Assembly (NCBI GenBank): GCA_002704915.1
Contig: PAIP01000027.1
Span: 1 to 64,000 of the forward strand
Direction: 5' to 3'
Origin: Parvularcula sp.
GTDB taxonomy: Bacteria > Pseudomonadota > Alphaproteobacteria > Caulobacterales > Parvularculaceae
DNA: 64,000 bases
The position numbers were made by a program, and so were the translations under genes. Positions 52,244 to 61,957 of the stretch are shown here, one piece after another (the stretch's first letter is position 1; every line of letters begins with the position of its first letter). A model generated the notes under the pieces. The model was not told the origin of the DNA and ran no database searches. It saw only the letters and a program-made list of their open reading frames with translations.

Positions 52244-53944
52244 TCATTCAGCCGCAGCGCGCTGCTCGTCGCGCAGCGCCCGGAATTCATTGCCCTCATA
52301 CCAGTTCGGCCAATCGTCCGAATACGCCATGGCGGCGCCGGTTTCCATGAGGATGTTCATGGACCGGGTCATGCCCGTCAGGTCCCAGTCGGGCGAGTAA
52401 TTGTCCGCCGGCTTGTGATAGCGGTTTGCTGTGTAGTCCTCGGCGAGCGCCCTGCCCACCTCCTCGCCGCCCTCGACAAGATCGAGCCCGGCATCGGCGT
52501 AAAGCATGGGAACGCCTTTCTTGGCGAGCGAGATATGGTCCGAACGATAGAAATAGCCCTTTTCCGGCTCGGCGTCGGGGCGCAGATATATATCTTGTTT
52601 ATCCGCCGCCAGTTTCAGCAGGTCTTCAAGCTGCGACGCGCCATAACCGACCACTATCATGTCTTTCGCCGGCGGCATGGGCAGAACGCCATCGATATTA
52701 ATGCCGCCGACAATATCGGCGAGCGGCACGACCGGATCTTCGGCGAAATAGGCCGAGCCCAGAAGCCCTGACTCTTCCGCCGTCACAGCGACGACCATGA
52801 TGGAGCGTTTCGGTTTCGGCGTCGATTTGGAAAAGGCTTCGGCGATGGACAGGATCGCCGCCGTTCCGGTGGCGTTATCGACGGCGCCGTTCGAGATCGT
52901 ATCCCCGTTTTCGTCCGCCGGCCCGACGCCAAGATGGTCCCAGTGGCCCATGTAGAGGACATATTCGTCGGGTTGATTCGTTCCCGGAAGAACGCCGACC
53001 ACGTTGGCGGATTCGCTGCGGCGGATGGTGTTTTTCAGGGTTCCAGAGGCCTTTAGCCCTTCCATGGGGATCGCCTTGAAGCCGCGCTTCTGCGCTGACG
53101 CGGTGACCTCATCGAAATCGAGACCGGCTTTATCGAAAAGGTCCTTGGCGACTTCTTCCTGAATCCAGCCCTCCATCGCAACCCGTCCCGCGCCGCCATC
53201 CGGGCGTTCCAGATCGAGCTGAGGGCCCGACCAGCTTCCCTCGACAACGCCCCAGCCATAGGCCGCCGGCGCCGTCTGGTGAATGACAAGCGCCCCCGCC
53301 GCGCCCTGACGCGCCGCCTCTTCATATTTATAGGTCCAGCGGCCGTAATAGGTCATGGCGCGTCCGTTGAAGAGTTCTTCATCGCCGGTCGCGTAACCTG
53401 GATCGTTGACGAGCATGACGACGGTTTTGCCTTCGACATCGACGCCTTCGTAATCGTTCCAGCCATATTCCGGCGCGACGACGCCATAGCCGACGAAAAC
53501 AAGATCGCTGTCGTCGAAGGAAATGTCTTCCTCGACACGCTTCGTCCAGTAAACCGTCTCCGGCCCAAGCTCCAGGGTCTCGCCATTAATGGCGAGGTTC
53601 GATTCATCGAGCTGCACGGTGAGTTCAACAAGCGGCACAGCCTGTTCATAGGAGTCGCCATTGCCCGGTTCGAGACCGATCGACTTCATCTCTTCAATGA
53701 GCCATTCGCGGGTCTTCATGCCGCCGGGCGTCGCCGGCGCACGGCCCTCGAAATCATCCGATGACAGCGTCGCAATACGCGCGCGCATTTTATCTTCGTT
53801 CACCGGCGCAAGCCTGACTTCTTGCACTTCGGGCGCAGAGTCCGAAGACGTCTGGGAAGAAGACGCGTCAGTCCCCTCCCCGTTTTGTCCGCAGGCCGAA
53901 AGAAGAACGAAAGCCGCGAGCGCGGCCGGGAGACGCAAAGTCAT
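52244..53944 (-). CDS. M28-family metallopeptidase lipoprotein
   Basis: 566 aa from the ATG at 53944. Lipoprotein signal ending LLSAC, then a PA-like insert (about 130-280) and the M28 zinc peptidase domain: MGHWDHLGV, SNGAVDNATGTAAIL with the bridging Asp, VTAEESGLLGS with the catalytic Glu, and the late YRSDHISLAKKGVP. Such enzymes are exported amino- or carboxypeptidases. The ATG at 53944 is preferred over 53971 because it gives a clean signal peptide. The substrate is unknown. It converges with the oxidoreductase gene through a family B repeat. Confidence 0.88.
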   Translation of the reverse strand: MTLRLPAALAAFVLLSACGQNGEGTDASSSQTSSDSAPEVQEVRLAPVNEDKMRARIATLSSDDFEGRAPATPGGMKTREWLIEEMKSIGLEPGNGDSYEQAVPLVELTVQLDESNLAINGETLELGPETVYWTKRVEEDISFDDSDLVFVGYGVVAPEYGWNDYEGVDVEGKTVVMLVNDPGYATGDEELFNGRAMTYYGRWTYKYEEAARQGAAGALVIHQTAPAAYGWGVVEGSWSGPQLDLERPDGGAGRVAMEGWIQEEVAKDLFDKAGLDFDEVTASAQKRGFKAIPMEGLKASGTLKNTIRRSESANVVGVLPGTNQPDEYVLYMGHWDHLGVGPADENGDTISNGAVDNATGTAAILSIAEAFSKSTPKPKRSIMVVAVTAEESGLLGSAYFAEDPVVPLADIVGGINIDGVLPMPPAKDMIVVGYGASQLEDLLKLAADKQDIYLRPDAEPEKGYFYRSDHISLAKKGVPMLYADAGLDLVEGGEEVGRALAEDYTANRYHKPADNYSPDWDLTGMTRSMNILMETGAAMAYSDDWPNWYEGNEFRALRDEQRAAAE

Positions 53945-54028
53945 GGGATTGTCCTCTGAATGCAGAATCATTGGGCCGGACTTTGCCCGCCGGGAAAGCC
54001 CCAGTCAAACGCCAGCCGGAACAGAGGA

Positions 54029-54925
54029 TCAATAGGCTACGGACTTGATTCTCAACGCTCTTGCGCCGTCGCGATTGCCGAGCGCGGCGTCAATGGACAG
54101 CTTCGATTCCGTCGGAAGCGCGGAATAGACCTTGATTTCATCGATGGTCGCCGTGGAAAGGTCGATCACCTGTCCCGGCGCCAGATCCATGAGCATGCCG
54201 AGCGTGATGTCTTCTTCGGTCAGATCGGCGCGCAGGGCGACCGAAGACATCGCCGCAAGCTTCATGAGATCGCGCTTCCATTTCTCTTCGGCGAGCGGGA
54301 CGGCCTTTTCGTAATAGTCGCGCATGGCGACCGTGACCCGTTCCGGCGCGATGATGCGGATCGTCCCCAGAACTTCCTCATCCAGCGTCTTCACCGAATA
54401 GGTGGCGCAAACCACCCGTTGCTTGTCATCGGTGAAGTCGAACCGCCGCGGATCGTCCCCGCTGGCCATCAGCTCCACGCCGCCGCGAGCGACGCCCGCT
54501 TTATCTGCGTTGGAAAAAATGAGTTCGGCGGAGCGCACCGCCAGTTTTTTGGCAAGACGCCGGTCGATGGCGCTCACCGACTCCGGCAAGGGATCAGGCA
54601 GCTCTTTCGACCCGCCAAGCGACCAGCCGGCCGCGCGCATGGCGGTTTCAAGATCGAGGACGACGATGAAGTCTTTGTCGATATTGTAGCGGAAATGATA
54701 GATGCCGCTTTTGCCGGCATAGTCCGCCAGAACCTCATTCAGATTGGCGAAATATGCCGGCTCGGTTTCGGCGAGCTGGCATTTTTCGTCATAGAATTCC
54801 GTAAAAGAGGCCGCCGCTTCCGCGCCCATACGCCCGGGAAGATCGGCGATGAGGTGCAAGGGCCCGGGATCTTTGCCCGCAGCCGCCATTTTCTTCTTGA
54901 TGATTTTCGCGGTAGCGCCGCCCAT
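54029..54925 (-). CDS. FliM-like flagellar motor switch protein
   Basis: 298 aa. The middle part matches the FliM core loosely (SAIDRRLAKKLAVRSAELIF), and the C-terminal SpoA domain is clear (EEDITLGMLMDLAPGQVIDLSTATIDEIKVY, then SIDAALGNRDGARALRIKSVAY). The N-terminal CheY-binding peptide of FliM (an EIDALL-type motif) is not present at this start. It is divergent from motB across 140 bp and next to hook genes, so a C-ring role is likely. It could be a second, divergent FliM or a FliM/FliN relative. Confidence 0.75.
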   Translation of the reverse strand: MGGATAKIIKKKMAAAGKDPGPLHLIADLPGRMGAEAAASFTEFYDEKCQLAETEPAYFANLNEVLADYAGKSGIYHFRYNIDKDFIVVLDLETAMRAAGWSLGGSKELPDPLPESVSAIDRRLAKKLAVRSAELIFSNADKAGVARGGVELMASGDDPRRFDFTDDKQRVVCATYSVKTLDEEVLGTIRIIAPERVTVAMRDYYEKAVPLAEEKWKRDLMKLAAMSSVALRADLTEEDITLGMLMDLAPGQVIDLSTATIDEIKVYSALPTESKLSIDAALGNRDGARALRIKSVAY

Positions 54926-55065
54926 ATGCCCAATGTCCCCGGAACGCGTATTTACATTCGAGAAACCATATCAAACAGCAATAGTTGTAAATTGCGTAAA
55001 CGCGTAAAACTCGCCGTAAGGACTTTAGGTTAACCCGTTCCTTCGATTGCAATCAGGTGGAATGG

Positions 55066-56013
55066 ATGGCGGGCCGGGGCAAAGGCGAAGCGCCGATCAT
55101 CATCAAGAAGAAAAAGGTGATCGCCGGTGGCGGCCATCATGGCGGCGCGTGGAAAGTCGCCTATGCCGACTTCGTGACCGCGATGATGGCGTTCTTTCTG
55201 CTGATGTGGCTCCTCAACGCCACCACGGAAGACCAGCGCAAGGGCCTTGCGGACTATTTCAACCCCTCCATTCCCGTCAGCCGCGTCTCCGGTGGCGGCA
55301 ATGGCGCGCTGAACGGTGAGTCCGTTTTCTCCGAGGACAGCGCCGTCTCCAACCGCGCCGGGTCGGACAGTGAATTTCCGAAGTCCAAGGTCCAGGAAAA
55401 TGACGGCGACAGCGACGAGTTCGACCTTGAGGGCCCCAGCGAAGGCCGCGGCATGGACGACGCGCTAGGCGCCGGAGACGGCCAAGACGAAGGCGTGGGC
55501 CAGACCGAACAGGAGGCGCTGCAACAGGGCCGGCTTGAAAACGCCGCAGAAAACAGCCTCGAAGACGTGCAGGACCGGATCGACGCGGAGTCGATACAAG
55601 CGCTCGAAGGCGGCATGTCCGAGCATATTTTCACGCGCATGACGCCCGACGGCCTTGTCATCGAACTCGTCGACGCTGACGGCCAGCCCCTCTTCAATCT
55701 CGGCTCCTCGACGCCGTCGCAATTGCTGCACAACCTTCTCGAAGTCATCGGTCCCGTTCTCGCCACGGTTTCCAACGACATGGCGATTGTCGGCCACACC
55801 GACGCGCGCGCCTTTTCAGTTAACGCAAATTACACCAATTGGGAGCTTTCGACGGATCGTGCGCTCTCCGCGCGTCGCGAACTCATCAAAAACGGCATCT
55901 CTGCTGAGCAAATCGTTCAGGTTACAGGCAAAGCCGCAACCGAACCCTTCTCCGACGATCCCCTCGCGCCGCAGAACCGGCGCATTGCAATTACGCTGTT
56001 GACCCAAAAATAA
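55066..56013 (+). CDS. motB: Flagellar stator protein MotB
   Basis: 315 aa from the ATG at 55066, which has AGGTGG upstream (a GTG at 55057 adds three residues). A basic N-terminus, then one membrane helix with the proton-binding aspartate in AYADFVTAMMAFFLLMWLL (Asp35). A long acidic linker (about 75-175) and a C-terminal OmpA-like peptidoglycan domain (GHTDARAFSVN ... LSTDRALSARRELI) follow. MotA, its obligate partner, is not adjacent. Three genes of hook and ring parts follow on the same strand. Confidence 0.93.
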   Translation: MAGRGKGEAPIIIKKKKVIAGGGHHGGAWKVAYADFVTAMMAFFLLMWLLNATTEDQRKGLADYFNPSIPVSRVSGGGNGALNGESVFSEDSAVSNRAGSDSEFPKSKVQENDGDSDEFDLEGPSEGRGMDDALGAGDGQDEGVGQTEQEALQQGRLENAAENSLEDVQDRIDAESIQALEGGMSEHIFTRMTPDGLVIELVDADGQPLFNLGSSTPSQLLHNLLEVIGPVLATVSNDMAIVGHTDARAFSVNANYTNWELSTDRALSARRELIKNGISAEQIVQVTGKAATEPFSDDPLAPQNRRIAITLLTQK

Positions 56014-56108
56014 CTCTCAAAACCCGCTTGTTCATTAGGGCTTCCTTAAACCAAGCGGCGATAAAACTAACGACAGCAGTAAAATTTATTTCTCAATTGG
56101 AGAGTGAC

Positions 56109-57422
56109 ATGGGGATTTCGTCTGCGCTGAACGCCGGGGTTATGGGGCTTGCGGTTAACGCGGTAAAGCTCAGCACCATTTCGGACAACATCGCGAACTC
56201 GCAAACTTACGGCTACAAGCGCGCCGACACGGAATTCGCCGACATGGTTCTGGCGCAGACAAATGGCGATTATAACGCCGGCGGCGTGCGCGCCCTCACC
56301 TATCGCGACGCGGGTGCGCAAGGCTCTCTCGTCACCACCTCGAATGCAACGGATATCTCAATCTCCGGCCGCGGCATGCTGGCCGTTACCGACGGCGCCA
56401 GCCTTAACGAGGCCGCCAGCGACCGGTCGCTGATGCTCACATCGACGGGTTCTTTCTACACGGATGAATCCGGCTATCTGCGCACGCAAAGCGGTCTTTA
56501 CCTTTTGGGCTGGCCCGCTGACGTCAACGGTGTTGTCAACGCTCCGGTGCGCGACTCCATCGCCGGTCTTGAGCCGGTGCGCACGAACCTCAACCAGAAC
56601 GCGGTCTCGCCGACCCAGAACATCACCCTGGGCGTCAACCTGCCTGCGACCGAAACGGAAGACGGCGCGCCGGCGAACACCTACGATCTGCCGATCGAAT
56701 ATTACGACACGCTCGGCCGTTCGCAGACGCTTGACTTCGAATTCATCCCGACCGCCCCGGCGAATCCGGGCGATCCGGCGACGAATGAATGGACCGTGAA
56801 TATCTATGACCAGGCCGGCAACCCGGCGGCGGTCATTGCGACCTTCACGGTAGTCTTCGACGACACGGTTGCGGCGGGCGGCTCCATCGCCTCAGTTACC
56901 GCCGGCGCGGGCGCCACCTACGACCCGGCCACTGGCGATATTTCCATCACGACAGCGAGCCAGGACGTCGACATTTTTGTCGGCACGGCATCCGGCACAT
57001 CCGCCCTCACCCAGCTTTCCGCGAGCTTCTCGCCGCTGACCGTGACCAAGGACGGCGCCCCCATCGGCAATCTGAACTCCATCGAAATTGACGACAAAGG
57101 CATTTTGCAAGCCGTTTACGATACCGGTTTCCGCCGCACCATCTTCCAGATTCCGGTTGCGGATGTGCCAAACTTCGCCGGCCTTGACGCCGTAGGCAAC
57201 TCCGCCTTCGCCATTTCGCAAAATTCCGGCGACGTTTATTTCTGGGATGCAGGCGACGGCCCCACCGGCACCACGGAAGGCTATTCGCTGACGGAATCGA
57301 CAACCGACATCGCCTCGGAATTGACGGACCTCATTCAGACGCAACGCGCCTATTCATCGAACGCCAAGATCATCCAGACGGTTGATGAGATGCTGCAGGA
57401 AACCACTGACATCATCCGCTAG
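56109..57422 (+). CDS. flgE: Flagellar hook protein FlgE
   Basis: 437 aa from the ATG at 56109 with GGAGAG just upstream. The rod/hook N-terminal motif is GISSALNAGVMGLAVNAVKLSTISDNIANSQTYGYKR, and the C-terminal helix is SNAKIIQTVDEMLQETTDIIR. FlgE monomers build the flexible hook. The protein is modest in length for FlgE. The 95-bp gap after motB likely holds a promoter, but no clear sigma-54 element is seen. flgK follows after 36 bp. Confidence 0.9.
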   Translation: MGISSALNAGVMGLAVNAVKLSTISDNIANSQTYGYKRADTEFADMVLAQTNGDYNAGGVRALTYRDAGAQGSLVTTSNATDISISGRGMLAVTDGASLNEAASDRSLMLTSTGSFYTDESGYLRTQSGLYLLGWPADVNGVVNAPVRDSIAGLEPVRTNLNQNAVSPTQNITLGVNLPATETEDGAPANTYDLPIEYYDTLGRSQTLDFEFIPTAPANPGDPATNEWTVNIYDQAGNPAAVIATFTVVFDDTVAAGGSIASVTAGAGATYDPATGDISITTASQDVDIFVGTASGTSALTQLSASFSPLTVTKDGAPIGNLNSIEIDDKGILQAVYDTGFRRTIFQIPVADVPNFAGLDAVGNSAFAISQNSGDVYFWDAGDGPTGTTEGYSLTESTTDIASELTDLIQTQRAYSSNAKIIQTVDEMLQETTDIIR

Positions 57423-57458
57423 GCGCGTCAGTAAAGAGTAGAAACAGGAGGCGTCGCC

Positions 57459-58928
57459 ATGACAATCTCACAGGCGCTAAACAATGCAGCTTCCGGCCTG
57501 ACCGTGACATCACGGCGGGCCGGCGTCGCCTCCAACAATATCGCCAACGCCCTCACCGAAGGATACAGCCGCCGCGATGTGTCCCTTATAGAGCGCGTGA
57601 CAGCCGGCGCCGGCGCAGGCGTCAGCGTCGGCGGCATCACCCGGGCCAGCGACCCGGCCATCACGGCTGAGCGCCGCATCGCCGACGCCAGCTTCGCCTT
57701 CGACAGCGCCAATGCCGACGCAATGACGCGTATTTCCAATTTTCTCGGCGGACCGGAAGACCCCACATCGCTGTTCCAGAAATACGCCAATCTGGAATCG
57801 GCCATGCGCGCCCTCGCCGAAACGCCGAACTCGACGCCGCTTCAGCAGAAAGTCGTCAATACGGCAAAAGACCTGGCGGCGACCTTCAACCGGATCGCCT
57901 CAAGCTATCAGCAGGTTCGCACCGACGCCGACAAAGCCATCGGACAGCGCGTCGATGAAGTGAACGATGCGCTCAAGAAAATCGAAGAACTGAACGGAAC
58001 GATTGGCCGCGGTTCCGCCGCCGGCGCGGATGTGACCGCGCTCATGGATCAGCGCCAGCAGCTTATCAACAAAGTCAATGAATCGATCCCGGTGCGCGAA
58101 CTCGTGCGCGAGGGCGGCCGCATCGATCTGATGACGCCGGAAGGCGTTTTCCTTTTGTCCGGCACGGCGCGCACCGTAGAGTTCTCGCCGGCGTCGCTTG
58201 TGACCGCCGGTCAGGAATATCTTGGCGGCGCGGGATCGCTTTCCGGTCTTTCTGTGGAAGGCAAGGACATCACGCCCGGCGGCCCGGGCTCGCTCCAGAT
58301 TTCAAGCGGCGCCATCGCCGGTCTCTTTAATGTGCGCGACAACTCGGTTCCGGAAATGTCTTCGGCGCTGGACGCGCTCGCCTTCGACCTTCTCGGCCGC
58401 TTTGAAGATCCGGCGGTGGACCCGACCCTCAACCCCGGCGATCCGGGCCTCTTCACGGATAACGGCGCGGCCTCTGACGTTTTGAACCTGAACGGTCTTG
58501 CCGGCCGCATCGAAGTCAATATCGCAGTCGATCCGTCCCAGGGCGGCGAAGTCTGGCGTGTGCGCGACGGCGTTCAGGCGGTTGCGCCTGGCCCCGCCGG
58601 CTCCGATGCTTTTGTGCGCGCCATGATTACGGCCATGACCGATACCCGTCCCACGCACGCCTCGCTGCAGTCGCCAGGCGATCTCAACGCCAGCGAAGGC
58701 GCCGCGCATATCGCAGCGCTCGCCGGCGGCGCGCGCGCCAGCGCCACGGAACAAATGGAGTCTTCCTCCGCCCTGGCCCAGAGCCTTTACGAAGCGGAAA
58801 AGCTGGAAACAGGCGTCGACACCGACCGCGAGTTACAAAATCTGATCATCATCGAACAGGCCTTTGCCGCGAATACCCGCGTCATCCAAACCGTCGATGA
58901 AATGATCCGCCGTTTGATGGATATCTGA
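57459..58928 (+). CDS. flgK: Hook-filament junction protein FlgK
   Basis: 489 aa with AGGAGG upstream of the ATG. The N-terminus has ISQALNNAASGLTVTSRRAGVASNNIANALTEGYSRRDV, and the C-terminus has LQNLIIIEQAFAANTRVIQTVDEMIRRLMDI, as in FlgK. It caps the hook and joins the first filament subunits together with FlgL, whose gene starts 1 bp later. Confidence 0.92.
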   Translation: MTISQALNNAASGLTVTSRRAGVASNNIANALTEGYSRRDVSLIERVTAGAGAGVSVGGITRASDPAITAERRIADASFAFDSANADAMTRISNFLGGPEDPTSLFQKYANLESAMRALAETPNSTPLQQKVVNTAKDLAATFNRIASSYQQVRTDADKAIGQRVDEVNDALKKIEELNGTIGRGSAAGADVTALMDQRQQLINKVNESIPVRELVREGGRIDLMTPEGVFLLSGTARTVEFSPASLVTAGQEYLGGAGSLSGLSVEGKDITPGGPGSLQISSGAIAGLFNVRDNSVPEMSSALDALAFDLLGRFEDPAVDPTLNPGDPGLFTDNGAASDVLNLNGLAGRIEVNIAVDPSQGGEVWRVRDGVQAVAPGPAGSDAFVRAMITAMTDTRPTHASLQSPGDLNASEGAAHIAALAGGARASATEQMESSSALAQSLYEAEKLETGVDTDRELQNLIIIEQAFAANTRVIQTVDEMIRRLMDI

Positions 58929-58929
58929 T

Positions 58930-59931
58930 ATGTCTGGATACGGTTTTCCCACACTCCTTCAATATAGCCGTCTGACAACGGCCGCCGCCGATCTTAAATC
59001 GCGGGCGGAACAGGCGCGCACGGAAATGGTGACGGGCCGCGTCGCCGATCTGAAATCGGAACTCAGCTCGTCCATCGGCGACGTGCATCTGTTACGCAAG
59101 GCGATCGACGATGTGCGGGCGCGTCAGGATTCGGCGACCCGCGCTCTTGGCCGCACGCAATCGTCTCAGACGGCGTTGACGCTCGCCAGCGACGGCATCG
59201 TCACCCTCGGCGCGGATCTCATGTCAGCCGTCGGTCAGAACAACGAACCGAGCATCGATATTTCAGCAACGAAGGCCAAACTGCAGCTCGACGCCGCGAT
59301 GTCAGCCTTCAACACCCGCTATGAAGGCCGCAGCCTGTTTGCCGGCGACGCCGCAGATGCGCCCGCGCTCGCCGATGTGGACACGCTGCTCGACGACATC
59401 CGGACTATTTTTGCCGGCGCCGCCGATAATGCGCAGCTCCAGACCGATCTCGATTTCTATTTCAACGATCCGGCGGGCGGTTTCGCCACGACCATCTATA
59501 CGGGCGGTTCAGGCAACGCCGCGCGCACGGAAATCGCCGACGGCGAGCTGGTGGATTACAGCGCCAAGGCCGACGAACAGCCGGTTCGCGATCTGTTGCG
59601 CCATCTCTCGACCATTGTGGTCGCCGATGAACAATCAAGTTTCGCTGACCGCAATATCGCCCTGACAACGGCGGCGGGCGGTCTGATCCAGGCTGACAGC
59701 GACATCGTTTCCATTCGCTCGCGCATCGGCGCCGCGGAAGAGCGCATTGCAGCCGCCGATACGCGTCTCAATGCGGAAGCCACAGCCTACAGCCTCACCT
59801 ATAACGAACACACAGCGCGCGACCCTTATGAAGCGGCGACGCGCCTGCAGCAGATCGAATCGCAGTTGCAGGCCTCCTATCTCGTCACGTCGCGGATATC
59901 CCTCCTCTCGCTCGCCAATTACCTGAGATAA
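58930..59931 (+). CDS. flgL: Hook-filament junction protein FlgL
   Basis: 333 aa of the flagellin family. It starts 1 bp after flgK, which identifies it as FlgL rather than filament flagellin. The N-terminal coil contains RLTTAAADLKSRAEQARTEMVTGR, and the C-terminal coil ends QLQASYLVTSRISLLSLANYLR. The central part is short and variable. It is followed by flgI after 2 bp. Confidence 0.88.
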   Translation: MSGYGFPTLLQYSRLTTAAADLKSRAEQARTEMVTGRVADLKSELSSSIGDVHLLRKAIDDVRARQDSATRALGRTQSSQTALTLASDGIVTLGADLMSAVGQNNEPSIDISATKAKLQLDAAMSAFNTRYEGRSLFAGDAADAPALADVDTLLDDIRTIFAGAADNAQLQTDLDFYFNDPAGGFATTIYTGGSGNAARTEIADGELVDYSAKADEQPVRDLLRHLSTIVVADEQSSFADRNIALTTAAGGLIQADSDIVSIRSRIGAAEERIAAADTRLNAEATAYSLTYNEHTARDPYEAATRLQQIESQLQASYLVTSRISLLSLANYLR

Positions 59932-59933
59932 GA

Positions 59934-61046
59934 ATGTTTGAACGCCTGAAAGTATTTCTCGCCGCGTCACTCGCCGGATTCGTTTTCGTCGCGGACGCAT
60001 CCGCCGATGTGCGCCTGAAAGACATCGTCAATATCGAGGGTGTCAGAGGCAACGACCTTGTGGGCTATGGCCTTGTCGTCGGCCTTGACGGCACGGGCGA
60101 CGGCGTTCGCAATTCGCCCTATACGGAAGAAGCGCTGTCGAGTCTCCTCGAGCGTCTCGGCGTCAACGTCCAGGGCGAGGATTTCCGCCCGCGCAACGTC
60201 GCGGCCGTGGTCGTCACCGGCACCCTGCCGCCATTCTCTCGCGCCGGCTCGCAAATCGATGTCACCGTTTCCGCTATCGGCGACGCTTCGAACCTCCTCG
60301 GCGGCACGCTCATCATGACGCCGCTCCATGCGGGCGACGGGCAGATTTACGCTGTCGCGCAAGGCCCCGTGCTCGCCAGCGGATTTTCCGCGGAAGGCGA
60401 CGGCGCCTCCGTGACCTTCGGCGCGCCGACCACGGGCTCGATCCCGCAAGGCGCCCGCGTCGAACGCGAGATCGACTTCAATTTCGAAGAGATGCAGACC
60501 CTGCGCCTCGCCCTGCGCTCACCCGACTTTACAACGGCGGCGCGTATCGAGACCGCCATTAACAACGCCTTCGGTCTGCCGGTTGCGAAAATTCTCGATC
60601 CCGGCACCATCGAAATCGCCACCGCGACCGCGCCCATGAGCCCTGTGCATCTGATCGGACGGATCGAAAACATTCGCATCACGCCTGAGCAGAAAGCGCG
60701 CATCGTCATCGACCAGAAATCGGGCACGGTCGTGCTCGGCGCCGATGTGAAGATTTCCCGCTTTGCAGTGACCCAAGGCAATCTCACCATCACCGTGCGC
60801 GAAACGCCCTTCGTGTCGCAGCCCAATCCCTTCTCGCGCAATGGCGAAACCATCGTGCTGCCGGATACGACCATTTCGGTCGAGACCAATCCGGAAAAGC
60901 GCATCGCGGAAGTCGACGAGAATGTCTCCCTTTCCGATCTGATTGAAGGCCTCAATGCGCTGGGCGTCGGCCCGCGCGAGCTCATCGACATTCTGAAATC
61001 GGTGAAAGCCGCCGGCGCGCTCCACGCCGAACTGGTGTTGATGTAA
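59934..61046 (+). CDS. flgI: Flagellar P-ring protein FlgI
   Basis: 370 aa with a signal peptide (VFLAASLAGFVFVADASA). RLKDIVNIEGVRGNDLVGYGLVVGLDGTGDG is the FlgI hallmark; NVAAVVVTGTLPPFSRAGSQIDVTVSAIGDASNLLGGTL follows. It forms the periplasmic bushing around the rod. Closing the flgE-flgK-flgL block with flgI is an arrangement found in some alphaproteobacteria; flgH and flgJ are not in the window. It is followed by a hairpin-rich intergenic mosaic. Confidence 0.94.
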   Translation: MFERLKVFLAASLAGFVFVADASADVRLKDIVNIEGVRGNDLVGYGLVVGLDGTGDGVRNSPYTEEALSSLLERLGVNVQGEDFRPRNVAAVVVTGTLPPFSRAGSQIDVTVSAIGDASNLLGGTLIMTPLHAGDGQIYAVAQGPVLASGFSAEGDGASVTFGAPTTGSIPQGARVEREIDFNFEEMQTLRLALRSPDFTTAARIETAINNAFGLPVAKILDPGTIEIATATAPMSPVHLIGRIENIRITPEQKARIVIDQKSGTVVLGADVKISRFAVTQGNLTITVRETPFVSQPNPFSRNGETIVLPDTTISVETNPEKRIAEVDENVSLSDLIEGLNALGVGPRELIDILKSVKAAGALHAELVLM

Positions 61047-61057
61047 TTGTTCCCTCT

Positions 61058-61185
61058 CTTCCCCCATTTATGGGGGAAGTGGTCGCGCAGCGACCGATGG
61101 GGGCTTACAGCCTCGCAACAAGAACTACCCCCTCCGTCACCCCGAACCAAGTCCGGGGCGACACCTCCCCCGCAAGCGGGGGAGG
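61058..61185. repeat. Hairpin mosaic between flgI and recO
   Basis: Three perfect hairpins in a row: CTTCCCCCAT/ATGGGGGAAG (61058-61079), GGTCGC-gca-GCGACC just after it, and CCTCCCCCGC/GCGGGGGAGG (61164-61185). CCCCG...CGGGG arms lie between. This is the third site of family C and probably ends both convergent transcripts. Confidence 0.65.
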
Positions 61186-61194
61186 AGAAGAGGA

Positions 61195-61920
61195 TCACAA
61201 TTTCGAGTTCAACAGCTCCACCACCCGCAACCGCGCCTCGGGCAATTGCTTGTCCGAGAGATGCAGAATGCGGGTTTCCAGAAAAAAGCCGGTGGTTTTG
61301 AGGGCGTCCACCGCTTCCTGCAACGTCGCCTCGCTTGATGCGCCGCGCAGGAACGCCGGCAGGGGCAGCATCTTGTCCTTGTAAGGTTCGCCCGCTTCCG
61401 CCGAAACGGCGCAGGCCGAGCGCGGCGATACATAAATGAGGTTCTCGCGCGCGCCCGTCGCCGCGCAACGATCGAGCGTCAGGCCGAAGCCGAGCTCCGC
61501 CAGCAATCCCAACTCCCAACGCGCCATCAGCGCCGGCCAGACATCGATATCGTCGAGATTGGCGAGCAGCACCGACATGGCGGTGTAAGCCCGGCTGTGC
61601 GACTCCCGTTCGGGCAGCGTCGCCAGCGCCACGGCGCAGGCGGCGGACAGCGCCGCGAGCGACAAACGCTCGCCCATGGCCTCGCCGGCGCGAGCGTGAG
61701 ACATTTCCAGCGCAAAATGCCCGAGAGAATCTTCGCCGCGGCCTTTCCACTCCACCGTCACTTCATTGCCGGGCTGTAGGAGCGGGCGCATCTTGCGCCC
61801 CTGCCCGCCATAGACGAGCCCCGCCCAGCGCCCGTGGCGTTCGGTAAAAACGTCGACCACCGCATGGGTCTCCCCATGGGCGCGCGCGTCAAGAACGATG
61901 CCGATATCGGTGAAGTTCAT
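61195..61920 (-). CDS. recO: DNA repair protein RecO
   Basis: 241 aa. The N-terminal OB fold begins FTDIGIVLDARAHGETHAVVDVFTERHGRWAGLVYGG; the helical part has LLAELGFGLTLDRCAATG, and the region with CAATGARENLIYVSPRSACAV gives cysteines of the family's weak zinc site. It loads RecA on SSB-coated DNA with RecR. It lies downstream of era on the same strand, as is common, but a radical SAM gene stands between. Confidence 0.93.
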   Translation of the reverse strand: MNFTDIGIVLDARAHGETHAVVDVFTERHGRWAGLVYGGQGRKMRPLLQPGNEVTVEWKGRGEDSLGHFALEMSHARAGEAMGERLSLAALSAACAVALATLPERESHSRAYTAMSVLLANLDDIDVWPALMARWELGLLAELGFGLTLDRCAATGARENLIYVSPRSACAVSAEAGEPYKDKMLPLPAFLRGASSEATLQEAVDALKTTGFFLETRILHLSDKQLPEARLRVVELLNSKL

Positions 61921-61957
61921 GACCGCGGTTTACGCCCCGCAGCCAGCCAGGACAACG

